Both the position numbers and the translations under genes were made by a program. From Sphingomonas rubra (lineage in GTDB: Bacteria > Pseudomonadota > Alphaproteobacteria > Sphingomonadales > Sphingomonadaceae): a DNA stretch of 64,000 nucleotides. Of the stretch, positions 53,595 through 63,437 are shown piece after piece. The notes beneath the pieces were generated by a model that was given only the letters and a program-made list of their open reading frames with translations, made no database searches and was not told the DNA's origin. How positions within the stretch are numbered: position 1 is the stretch's first letter; every line of letters begins with the position of its first letter. The DNA lies in the NCBI RefSeq assembly GCF_900115745.1, contig NZ_FOXP01000002.1, forward strand, positions 248,001 to 312,000, given 5' to 3'.

Positions 53595-54686
53595 TCACGC
53601 CGCGGCGATGAACTTCTCGACCTCGACCTGCGCCAGGTCGTCGGTCATCTGGGTGCGCGGGTGCTTGCAGAAATAGGCGCTGGCAGGGTCGATCACGCCG
53701 CCGACGCCGCGGTCGCGGGCGATCTTGGCGCAGCGGATCATGTCGATGGCGACACCGGCCGAATTGGGCGAATCCTCGACCGACAGGCGCAACTCCAGGT
53801 TCATCGGCACGCCGCCGAACAGCTGGCCCTCCATGCGCAGGAAGCAGACCTTGTTGTCGTTCTGCCAGGGCACGTAGTCCGACGGGCCGATATGGACGTT
53901 GTCGTCCTCCAGCCGCTCAGCCGCGACCGACTGAACCGCTTCGGTCTTCGAGATCTTCTTCGATTCCAGCCGGCGGTGGTTGGACATGTTGAGGAAGTCG
54001 GTGTTGCCGCCGGTGTTGAGCTGGTAGGTCCGGTCCAGCTTCACGCCGCGTTTGGCGAACAGGTCGGTCAGCACGCGGTGGACGATCGTCGCGCCGAGCT
54101 GCGCCTTGATGTCGTCGCCGATGATCGCGACGCCCGCCGCCTCGAACTTCGCCGCCCATTCCGGGTTGGAGGCGATGAACACGGGGATGTTGTTGACGAA
54201 GGCGACGCCGGCTTCCAGCGCGCACTCGGCGTAGAATTCGGTCGCCTTCTGGCTTCCGACGGGCAGGTAGTTCATCAGCACGTCGGCGCCCGACGCCTTC
54301 AGCTCGGCGACGACCTGTTCCTTGGACGGCTGCGTGTCGTTGGCGACCACGAAGGTACGCTCGTCCTTGTAGTCGGCCATGTGGTCGGCGACGCCGTCGA
54401 GGATCGCGCCCATCTTCACGATCGTGCCGGTGGCGGGCAGGTTGGCGGCGAACACGGCGGTGCAGTTGGGCTTGGCGAACACCGCCTCCGCCACGTCGCG
54501 ACCGACCTTGCGGCTGTCGACGTCCCAGGCGGCGACGACGGTGATGTCGGCGGGGCGGTAGCCACCCATCTCCCAGTGCATCAGCCCCACCGTGTCGTTG
54601 GTGCCCTCGCGGTAATATTCCAGTCCCTGCACGAGGCTGGAGGCGCAGTTGCCGATGCCGACGATGGCGATGCGGATGGAGCCCAT
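53595..54686 (-). CDS. ino1: myo-Inositol-1-phosphate (1D-inositol-3-phosphate) synthase
   Basis: 363-residue NAD-dependent synthase that turns glucose 6-phosphate into inositol 3-phosphate. The Rossmann start IRIAIVGIGNCASSLVQGLEYY, QLNTGGNTDFLNM, RLESKKISKTEAV (catalytic lysines) and DYVPWQNDNKVC are family signatures; the length matches the short bacterial (actinobacterial-like) form. The ATG shares a base with the stop of the CDP-alcohol phosphotransferase (TAATG), so the two are coupled. Sphingomonads seldom need inositol for known core lipids, so the product of the cluster is the question. Confidence 0.95.
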   Translation of the reverse strand: MGSIRIAIVGIGNCASSLVQGLEYYREGTNDTVGLMHWEMGGYRPADITVVAAWDVDSRKVGRDVAEAVFAKPNCTAVFAANLPATGTIVKMGAILDGVADHMADYKDERTFVVANDTQPSKEQVVAELKASGADVLMNYLPVGSQKATEFYAECALEAGVAFVNNIPVFIASNPEWAAKFEAAGVAIIGDDIKAQLGATIVHRVLTDLFAKRGVKLDRTYQLNTGGNTDFLNMSNHRRLESKKISKTEAVQSVAAERLEDDNVHIGPSDYVPWQNDNKVCFLRMEGQLFGGVPMNLELRLSVEDSPNSAGVAIDMIRCAKIARDRGVGGVIDPASAYFCKHPRTQMTDDLAQVEVEKFIAAA

Positions 54687-55558
54687 TACTGTCCCTGTTC
54701 CTTGACGAAAAGCCGCGCCGAATTGTCGGCCGCGGGCGAAAGTGTTGAAAAGACCAGCCCCTGCTCCACGCGGCGGTGCCACGCAAGCCCGATCATGGCG
54801 ATCGCCGACAGCGGCACGATCTCGAACCACCAGAAGATGCGCGGGTCGCCGAGCAGCGAGGCGACGAAGATGGCCAGGACGCGGACGTTGGCGGTTTCCA
54901 GCGACAGCAGGCGCATCGCCGGGACGGCGCGGTCCGCGTAGCGGCGACCGACCTCGCGCGGGTCGCTCGCCTCCGCCAGGTGGTGCTCGAAGGGACGGGC
55001 GAGCCGTTCCGGAATGCCGGCGAGCCGATCATAGGCGCGAAGCAGCGCGCCGCCGGCGGACCGGGGCGGTCGCGGTTGCGCTATTCCCTTCAGCCGGCGG
55101 TGGAAGCGGGCGCGCTCCCCCTCGTACAATGACGATTGCACCGCGTGGGCGGCGCCGGCCGCGATCGCGAGCGCCCAGCCGCCGGCGGTGCCCCATCGCC
55201 AGGCGAGCGCCACGTAGATCAGGATAAACACGCCGTGGTCGCACAAGCCGTCGAGCAGGCGGCCGAGCGGCGACGCGGTGCCGGTGGCGCGCGCCACCAT
55301 GCCGTCGAGCCCGTCGGCGACCAGCCAGCCGACCGACAGGACCAGGCCGAGCACCGCCATCGGCCAGCGCTCGAAATCGGCATAAGCGAGGGCGGCGAGC
55401 GTGCCGAGCGTGAGGCCGATCATCGACACCGCGTTGGCCGACACGCCCAGGCGCAGCGCGGCGGGCAGCAGCCGGCGGCCGAGCGGGTGGATCAGCCAGA
55501 GATTGGAGGGGTCCTCGATCCGCCGATCGCGCGACCCGTCCGGCGCGGGAACGGTCAT
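54686..55558 (-). CDS. CDP-alcohol phosphotransferase family protein
   Basis: 290-residue membrane enzyme with about six helices. The full catalytic motif is present: Asp82-x2-Asp85-Gly86-x2-Ala89-Arg90-x8-Gly99-x3-Asp103-x3-Asp107. These enzymes move a phospho-alcohol from a CDP-alcohol to an acceptor hydroxyl. Beside inositol-phosphate synthase and a putative cytidylyltransferase, the donor is likely CDP-inositol (as in di-myo-inositol-phosphate-phosphate synthase) or CDP-diacylglycerol (as in phosphatidylinositol-phosphate synthase). First gene of the cluster. Confidence 0.9.
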   Translation of the reverse strand: MTVPAPDGSRDRRIEDPSNLWLIHPLGRRLLPAALRLGVSANAVSMIGLTLGTLAALAYADFERWPMAVLGLVLSVGWLVADGLDGMVARATGTASPLGRLLDGLCDHGVFILIYVALAWRWGTAGGWALAIAAGAAHAVQSSLYEGERARFHRRLKGIAQPRPPRSAGGALLRAYDRLAGIPERLARPFEHHLAEASDPREVGRRYADRAVPAMRLLSLETANVRVLAIFVASLLGDPRIFWWFEIVPLSAIAMIGLAWHRRVEQGLVFSTLSPAADNSARLFVKEQGQ

Positions 55559-55617
55559 CGGAGGCGTTCCATGCGCGTGAGCGGGGGGCTTGGCAATATG
55601 GCGAAAATGTTACGGAG

Positions 55618-55733
55618 TCGGGTGTCGTGCCGGGCGCGTCCCGGCATCCAGAGCCGCGAGCGCTGCGATTGCGGCCCTGGACCCCGGGACAAGGCTCTCC
55701 TGAGCTTCGCCGAAGGGGCCGGGGTGACGACAG
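55618..55733. repeat. Hybrid palindromic repeat with the inverted 26-bp block
   Basis: GTGCCGGGCGCGTCCCGGCATCC is followed by GGACCCCGGGACA...GGGGCCGGGGTGACG, the second unit split at 55692-55717 by the reverse complement of the block found at 41787-41812. Confidence 0.8.
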
Positions 55734-57788
<2,055 letters not shown>

Positions 57789-57829
57789 GGTGGCGGGGTA
57801 ACGCGTGAGCGGTGGGGATGTCACCATCG

Positions 57830-57916
57830 ACGTCATGCCGGGTTCATCCCGGCATCCAGAGCCACGGACGATGGCGCTGCTTGGCCCTGGACCCCGGGAC
57901 GAGCCCGGGGTGACGG
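57830..57916. repeat. REP-like doublet between nadE and the ArsC-like gene
   Basis: CATGCCGGGTTCATCCCGGCATCC and GGACCCCGGGACGAGCCCGGGGTGACG in the divergent gap. Any nadE promoter must lie in or beside it. Confidence 0.75.
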
Positions 57917-57944
57917 TGGGGGCTGGCTAGGATAAAGCGCCCGC

Positions 57945-58289
57945 ATGATCCTCTACGGCATCCCGAACTGCGACATGGTGAAGAAGGCGCGCAGCTGGCT
58001 CGACGCGCAGGGGCGCGCACACGCGTTCCACGACTACAAGAAGGCCGGCGTGCCGGAAGAAGCCTTGCGCGGCTGGGTCGAGCGGCTCGGGTGGGAGGCG
58101 GTGCTCAACCGCGCGGGGCAGACGTTCCGCAAGCTGCCCGAGCCTGACAAGACGGACATCGATGCCGAGCGCGCGGTGGCGCTGATGCTGGCGCATCCGT
58201 CGGCGATCAAGCGGCCGATCCTGGAGGAGGGAGAGACGCTGCTCGCCGGCTTCTCGCCCGATCGCTACGCCGCGGCGCTGGAGAAATAA
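57945..58289 (+). CDS. ArsC/Spx-family reductase-like protein (YffB type)
   Basis: 114-residue thioredoxin-fold protein. GIPNCDMVKKARSWLD has a single active-site Cys, with AHAFHDYKKAGVP, and AIKRPILEEG near the end. This pattern matches YffB rather than true arsenate reductase (ArsC has Arg residues for arsenate that are not evident). The probable role is glutathione-dependent thiol reduction. It is followed after 3 nt by panB, so the two are co-transcribed. Confidence 0.87.
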   Translation: MILYGIPNCDMVKKARSWLDAQGRAHAFHDYKKAGVPEEALRGWVERLGWEAVLNRAGQTFRKLPEPDKTDIDAERAVALMLAHPSAIKRPILEEGETLLAGFSPDRYAAALEK

Positions 58290-58292
58290 GCC

Positions 58293-59153
58293 ATGTCCAC
58301 GACCTACACGATCGACACCGCGACCAGCCGCGCCAACCCGACGCCCGCGCCGCTGAAACGGCTAACGGTGCCCGCGATCCGCAAGCGCAAGGGGGGCGAG
58401 CCGCTGGTGATGCTGACCGCCTACACGGTCAGGACGGCGCAACTGCTCGACCCGCACTGCGACATGCTGCTGGTCGGCGACAGCCTGGGTCAGGTGGTCT
58501 ACGGCCTGCCGTCGACGGTGCCGGTGACGCTGGAGATGATGGCGGCGCACGGGGCGGCGGTGGTGCGCGGCAGCTACCACGCGCTGGTGGTGATCGACAT
58601 GCCGTTCGGCAGCTACGAGGCGTCGCCGGAGAAGGCGTTCGAGAGCGCGGCGTTCCTGCTCAAGGCGACCGGCGCGGCGGCGGTGAAGCTGGAGGGGGGC
58701 GAGGCGATGGCGCCGACCGTCCGCTTCCTGTCGGAGCGGGGCGTGCCCGTGATGGGCCATGTCGGCCTGACGCCGCAGGCGGTGAACGCGCTCGGCGGCT
58801 ACGGCGCGCGCGGGCGCAGCGAGGCGGAGGCGGCGAAGATCGTCGCGGACGCGAGCGCGGTGGCGGCGGCGGGCGCCTTCGCCGTAGTGATCGAGGGGGT
58901 GGTGGAGCCGATCGCGGTGGCGATCACGGAGAGCGTCGCCTGCCCGACGATCGGCATCGGCGCCTCGGCCCGGTGCGACGGGCAGGTGCTGGTGGCGGAG
59001 GACATGCTGGGCCTGTTCGAGCGGGTGCCGCGCTTCGTGAAGCGCTTCGACGATCTCGCCGGGCGGGTCGGCGACGCGGCGGCGCGCTACGCCGCGGAGG
59101 TGAGGGCGCGCCAGTTCCCCGGACCCGATCAGGTATACGCGCCCAAGGACTGA
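58293..59153 (+). CDS. panB: 3-Methyl-2-oxobutanoate hydroxymethyltransferase
   Basis: 286-residue first enzyme of pantothenate synthesis, adding a hydroxymethyl group from methylene-THF to ketoisovalerate. [60 protein letters not shown] and [23 protein letters not shown] cover the barrel, including metal-site Asp and catalytic Glu regions. The N-terminus is about 20 residues longer than E. coli PanB. No panC is nearby. Confidence 0.95.
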   Translation: MSTTYTIDTATSRANPTPAPLKRLTVPAIRKRKGGEPLVMLTAYTVRTAQLLDPHCDMLLVGDSLGQVVYGLPSTVPVTLEMMAAHGAAVVRGSYHALVVIDMPFGSYEASPEKAFESAAFLLKATGAAAVKLEGGEAMAPTVRFLSERGVPVMGHVGLTPQAVNALGGYGARGRSEAEAAKIVADASAVAAAGAFAVVIEGVVEPIAVAITESVACPTIGIGASARCDGQVLVAEDMLGLFERVPRFVKRFDDLAGRVGDAAARYAAEVRARQFPGPDQVYAPKD

Positions 59154-59233
59154 TCGTCCGCCCGCTTCCGTTCCGCCGCGAGCGCGGCTATGCGGCGTTG
59201 TTTCACGTCCCATCAACCAATCGGAGCCGTTTC

Positions 59234-59944
59234 TTGGCCCTGCCGCCCAATGCCAGCACCGAGGTGTTCATCCGCGAGGTGGACGAGGAATATCGCCGCG
59301 AGCGGATGGCGCGTTTCTGGCAACGCTGGGGCAAGGCGGTCGCGGCGGCGGTGGTCGTGCTGTTGCTGGCGTTCGGCGGCTGGCTGTACTGGCAGCACCG
59401 CCAGCGCGAGGCGGCGGGCGTCGAGGGCGAGCGGATGCAGGCGGCGTTCGACCAGCTGAGCCAGGGCCAGGCGGCGCAGGCGCAGCCGGCCCTGGCCGAG
59501 CTCGCACAGTCGAAGCGTGACGGATACCGGGTGCTGGCGATCTTCACCCAGGCCGACATCCTGCTCCAGAAGAACGACCTGAAGGGGGCCGCGGCGAAGT
59601 TCGCCTCGGTCGCCAACGACACGGGCGTCGACGACGCGTTCCGTAACCTGGCGCTGATCCGCCAGACCGCGGCCGAGTTCGAGACGCTGAAGCCGCAGGT
59701 GGTGATCGAGCGGATGCGCCCGCTGGCGGTACCGGGCAGCCCTTGGCTGGGCAGCGCGGGCGAGATGATGGCGGTGGCGCAGCTGCGCCTGGGCCAGCGC
59801 GCGGCGGCGGGGCAGCTGTTCGGGCAGATCGCCCGCGACGAGGGGGCGCCCGCGTCCTTGCGTCAACGCGCGGTTCAGATGGCGGGCGTATTGGGGGTCG
59901 ACGCCGTGCCCGCTCCCCCCGCCGTCCAGGAACCCAGCCGATGA
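59234..59944 (+). CDS. YfgM-like tetratricopeptide membrane protein
   Basis: 236 residues: a short cytoplasmic lead (EVFIREVDEEYRRERMARFW), one membrane helix (AVAAAVVVLLLAFGGWLYW), then a periplasmic TPR-like domain. This is the YfgM layout, whose E. coli member is an ancillary SecYEG/PpiD chaperone factor (established). A TTG start with CGGAG 8 nt upstream is preferred; longer frames run into panB. The next genes are bamB and der, the same order as in E. coli (yfgM-bamB-der). Confidence 0.85.
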   Translation: MALPPNASTEVFIREVDEEYRRERMARFWQRWGKAVAAAVVVLLLAFGGWLYWQHRQREAAGVEGERMQAAFDQLSQGQAAQAQPALAELAQSKRDGYRVLAIFTQADILLQKNDLKGAAAKFASVANDTGVDDAFRNLALIRQTAAEFETLKPQVVIERMRPLAVPGSPWLGSAGEMMAVAQLRLGQRAAAGQLFGQIARDEGAPASLRQRAVQMAGVLGVDAVPAPPAVQEPSR

Positions 59945-61263
59945 CCAAGCATTTCCGCGCGCCCGTGATGGTCGCCGCGCTGATGGCGCTCTCCGCCTGC
60001 GGCATCTTCAAGGGCGGGCCGAAGAAGACGCCGACGGTCGGCCAGCGCGTGCCGATCCTGGCATCGGAGAACGACGTCGAGACGGACAAGAGCCTGGCCG
60101 ACGTCGTCGTGACGCTGCCCGCCGCGGCGGCCAACGACGCCTGGGCGCAGCCGGGCGGCAATGCGGCCAAGTCGATGGGGCATCTGGCGCTCGCCGCCGC
60201 GCCTGCGCAGGCGTGGCGGGCGACCATCCCCGGCGGCTCGCAGCGCGAGCGGCTGGCGGCGACGCCGGTGATCGCCGAGGGCAAGCTGTTCATCATCGAC
60301 GTCGACGCCGCCGTGCACGCGATGGACGCGGGCACCGGCGCGTCGCTGTGGACGACCAACATCACCGTCTCCGACGCGAACCGGCCGTCGCGGTTCGGCG
60401 GCGGCGTCAGCTACGACGACGGCAAGGTCTACGCGACCGACGGCGTCGGCGACGTGGTGGCGCTGAACGCGGCGGACGGCAAGGAGCTGTGGCGGGCCAA
60501 GCCGGGCGGGCCGCTGCGCGGCAGCCCGACGATCGCCAACGGCACGGTGTACGTGCTGAGCCAGGACAATCAGCTGTTCGCGCTGAACCAGGCCGACGGC
60601 AAGGTGCAGTGGTCGCAGTCGGGCACGCTGGAGACGCAGGGCGTGTTCGGCGTCGGCGCGCCGGCGGCGAGCCAGGGGTCGGTGGTCGCCGGCTTCTCCA
60701 GCGGGGAGCTCAGCGCCTATCGGTACGAGAACGGGCGCGTGCTGTGGCAGGACGCGCTGTCGCGGACGTCGATCACCACCTCGGTATCCAGCCTCGCCGA
60801 CATTGATGCGGCGCCGGTGATCGAGGAAGGGCGCGTCTACGCGGTCGGGCAGGGCGGGCGCATGGTGTCGCTGGAACTCGCCACCGGCCAGCGTCTGTGG
60901 GAGCAGAACCTGGCGGGCATCTCCACCCCGTGGATCGCGGGCGAGTGGCTGTTCGTGGTGACCGACGATGCGCGGCTCGCCTGCCTGTCGCGCGCGAGCG
61001 GCAAGGCGCGCTGGATCGCGCAGCTGCCGCGGTTCCGCAACGAGAAGAAGCGGACGGGGGCGATCACCTGGTTCGGGCCGGTACTGGCGGGCAATCGGCT
61101 GGTACTGACCAACAGCCGCGGCCAGATCGTCTCGGCCGCGCCGACCGACGGCCAGGTCGGCCAGACGATCGAGACCGGCGAATCGTTCGCGCTGCCGCCG
61201 GTGGTGGCGAATTCGACCTTGTACACGGTGGACCAGCGCGGGCAGGTCACGGCGTTCCGGTGA
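59941..61263 (+). CDS. bamB: Outer-membrane assembly lipoprotein BamB
   Basis: 440-residue lipoprotein of the BAM complex that supports outer-membrane protein insertion. The signal ends in the lipobox LSAC. The rest is an eight-bladed PQQ-like beta-propeller; blades show AVHAMDAGTGASLWTTNI, VVALNAADGKELWRAK and LFALNQADGKVQWSQ. It overlaps the TPR gene by ATGA. Slightly longer than E. coli BamB (392) because of a linker after the lipobox. Confidence 0.94.
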   Translation: MTKHFRAPVMVAALMALSACGIFKGGPKKTPTVGQRVPILASENDVETDKSLADVVVTLPAAAANDAWAQPGGNAAKSMGHLALAAAPAQAWRATIPGGSQRERLAATPVIAEGKLFIIDVDAAVHAMDAGTGASLWTTNITVSDANRPSRFGGGVSYDDGKVYATDGVGDVVALNAADGKELWRAKPGGPLRGSPTIANGTVYVLSQDNQLFALNQADGKVQWSQSGTLETQGVFGVGAPAASQGSVVAGFSSGELSAYRYENGRVLWQDALSRTSITTSVSSLADIDAAPVIEEGRVYAVGQGGRMVSLELATGQRLWEQNLAGISTPWIAGEWLFVVTDDARLACLSRASGKARWIAQLPRFRNEKKRTGAITWFGPVLAGNRLVLTNSRGQIVSAAPTDGQVGQTIETGESFALPPVVANSTLYTVDQRGQVTAFR

Positions 61264-61325
61264 GATGATCGGCCGCTCGCCGAGCTGTGTTCCCCGGAGG
61301 ACGGCGAGCCTTTCGCAGAACGTTT

Positions 61326-61425
61326 CCGTCATGCCGGGCTCGACCCGGCATCCATGGTGCCGCGAGATCAACGGCTGATAAGTACGCGGCACGATGGACC
61401 CCGGATCAAGTTCGGGGTGACGAGT
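61326..61425. repeat. REP-like doublet between bamB and der
   Basis: CATGCCGGGCTCGACCCGGCATCC and GGACCCCGGATCAAGTTCGGGGTGACG, with a 40-bp loop, in the 241-bp gap before der. No other feature was recognised there. Confidence 0.75.
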
Positions 61426-61504
61426 AGTTTGCGATGGCCCTGCGTGTACTGGGCCGATGATCCTCGGGGTGACGGAGGCGCGCACGTCCGCTAGGGCGCG
61501 GGTC

Positions 61505-62881
61505 ATGCCCAAACTTCCCGTGGTCGCGATCGTCGGCCGACCCAATGTCGGCAAGTCGACGCTGTTCAATCGCCTGGTCGGCAAGAAACTCGCGCTGGTC
61601 GACGATCGGCCCGGTGTGACGCGCGACCGGCGCGAGGGCGACGCGCATCTGGTCGGGCTCGATTTCCGCGTCATCGATACCGCCGGCTACGAGGATCACG
61701 ACGCGCAGACGCTGCCGGGCCGCATGCGCCTCCAGACGGAGGCGGCGATCGCGCAGGCGGACGTGGCGCTGTTCCTGTTCGACGCGCGCGCCGGCATCGT
61801 GCCGCTCGACGAGGAGATCGCGCGCTGGCTGCGGCAGTCGTCGACGCCGGTGGTGCTCGCCGCCAACAAGGCGGAAGGGCGCGCCGGAGACCAGGGAATC
61901 ATCGAGTCGCTCAGCCTGGGCTTCGGCGATCCGGTGCAGATGTCGGCCGAGCACGGCGAGGGCGTGGGCGACCTGTTCGATGCGCTGCTGCCCCATCTGG
62001 AGGGCAAGGGCGAGGCCGAGCCGGAGGAGGACGAGGACGCGTTCAGCCCCGACGCGCCGTTGAAGCTGGCGATCGTCGGCCGCCCCAACGCGGGCAAGTC
62101 GACGCTCATCAACAAGATGCTGGGTGAGGACCGCCTCATCACCGGGCCGGAAGCCGGCATCACGCGCGATTCGATCGCGGTCGACTGGCTGTGGCGCGAC
62201 CTGAAGGGCGAGGACCACCGGGTCAAGCTGATCGACACCGCCGGCATGCGCAAGCGCGCCAAGGTGCAGGACAAATTGGAGAAGATGTCGGTCGCCGACG
62301 GGCTCCACGCGGTCGACTTCGCCGAGGTGGTGGTGCTGCTGCTCGACGCGACGCTGGGGCTGGAGGCGCAGGATCTGCGGATCGCCGACAAGGTGCTGCA
62401 GGAAGGGCGCGCGCTGATCGTCGCGCTGAACAAATGGGACATCGCGGAGAACGCGTCGTCGCTGTTCAACGGCGTCAAACGCGCGCTGGAGGACGGACTC
62501 AGCCAGGTGAAGGGCGTCACCGTCATCACCGTGTCGGCGGCGACGGGCAAGGGGATCGACCAGCTGCTGGGCGCCGCCGTCGAGGTGCGCGACGCCTGGT
62601 CGAAGCGGGTCGGGACGGGCGAGATGAACCGCTGGTTCGAGCGCGCGATCGAGGCCAATCCGCCGCCCGCGCCCGGCGGCAAGCGGATCAAGATGCGCTA
62701 CGTCACCCAGGTGAAGACGCGGCCGCCGAGCTTCGTGATCTTCGGCACCCGCGTCGACCAGCTGCCCGCCAGCTACGAGCGGTACCTGGTCAATTCGATG
62801 CGCAAGGAACTGGGCTTTGGCGCGGTGCCGGTGCGATTGTCGCTGCGGGCGCCGAAGAATCCGTTCGATTCGAAGGGCTGA
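61505..62881 (+). CDS. der: Ribosome biogenesis GTPase Der
   Basis: 458-residue double GTPase (EngA) needed for 50S maturation. Two G domains: G1 GRPNVGKST near residue 10 and GRPNAGKST near 195, G3 DTAGYED and DTAGMRKR, G4 NKAE (a variant; usually NKxD) and NKWD. A C-terminal KH-like domain follows (NRWFERAIEANPPP...). The start MPKLPVVAIVGRPNVG is standard; an earlier in-frame ATG at 61457 would add 16 residues without family support. Confidence 0.97.
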   Translation: MPKLPVVAIVGRPNVGKSTLFNRLVGKKLALVDDRPGVTRDRREGDAHLVGLDFRVIDTAGYEDHDAQTLPGRMRLQTEAAIAQADVALFLFDARAGIVPLDEEIARWLRQSSTPVVLAANKAEGRAGDQGIIESLSLGFGDPVQMSAEHGEGVGDLFDALLPHLEGKGEAEPEEDEDAFSPDAPLKLAIVGRPNAGKSTLINKMLGEDRLITGPEAGITRDSIAVDWLWRDLKGEDHRVKLIDTAGMRKRAKVQDKLEKMSVADGLHAVDFAEVVVLLLDATLGLEAQDLRIADKVLQEGRALIVALNKWDIAENASSLFNGVKRALEDGLSQVKGVTVITVSAATGKGIDQLLGAAVEVRDAWSKRVGTGEMNRWFERAIEANPPPAPGGKRIKMRYVTQVKTRPPSFVIFGTRVDQLPASYERYLVNSMRKELGFGAVPVRLSLRAPKNPFDSKG

Positions 62882-63023
62882 GAGGCTTTTTAGAAAATTG
62901 GCGAAAGAGCCAGTTTCGTGCCGCCGAAATGCGCCTTCAGCGCATTTCCGAACGGACTCCGACAACGTCCTGTTTACCTGATCCGCGCTAACGCCTCGGC
63001 CGTAACACTATGCGAGGTAGCCG

Positions 63024-63437
63024 GTGTCGTTCGAAGGCAGCACGTTGGTGGATTGGCCGGTCTACGCCGCCGCGCGGGCCGAGCTGGGCACGGGGTTCGT
63101 GCGCATCCTGGGCTATTTCCGCGAGGACGGCGTGAAGTCGGTGGCGGCGGTCGAGGCGGCGATGCGGGCGTGTTCGGCCGCGCCGATGGTGATCCCCGCG
63201 CACACGCTGAAGGGCGAGGCGCGCCAGTTCGGGGCCGAGCCGCTCGCTCTCTTGGCCGAGCAGATCGAGGGGATCGCGCGCGACTGCGTCGAGCATCAGG
63301 ACACGCCGGACGAGGCGGTGGAGCTGGTCGCGCGGCTGCGCCCGCTGTTCGACCAGACGATGACCCTGCTGGAACGCGAGGCCAATCCGCTGGTCACGCG
63401 CCGGCCGGTGGGCGGCTTCGGTCGGCGTAGCGCATAG
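63024..63437 (+). CDS. Stand-alone Hpt phosphotransfer protein
   Basis: 137-residue helical protein with the phosphotransfer motif PAHTLKGEARQFGAEPL (phosphorylatable His near residue 60). Hpt proteins shuttle phosphate between receiver domains. No kinase or regulator lies beside it. A GTG start with GAGG about 8 nt upstream is used; no ATG is available at a suitable place. Its last 44 nt overlap the end of a convergent gene. Confidence 0.82.
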   Translation: MSFEGSTLVDWPVYAAARAELGTGFVRILGYFREDGVKSVAAVEAAMRACSAAPMVIPAHTLKGEARQFGAEPLALLAEQIEGIARDCVEHQDTPDEAVELVARLRPLFDQTMTLLEREANPLVTRRPVGGFGRRSA

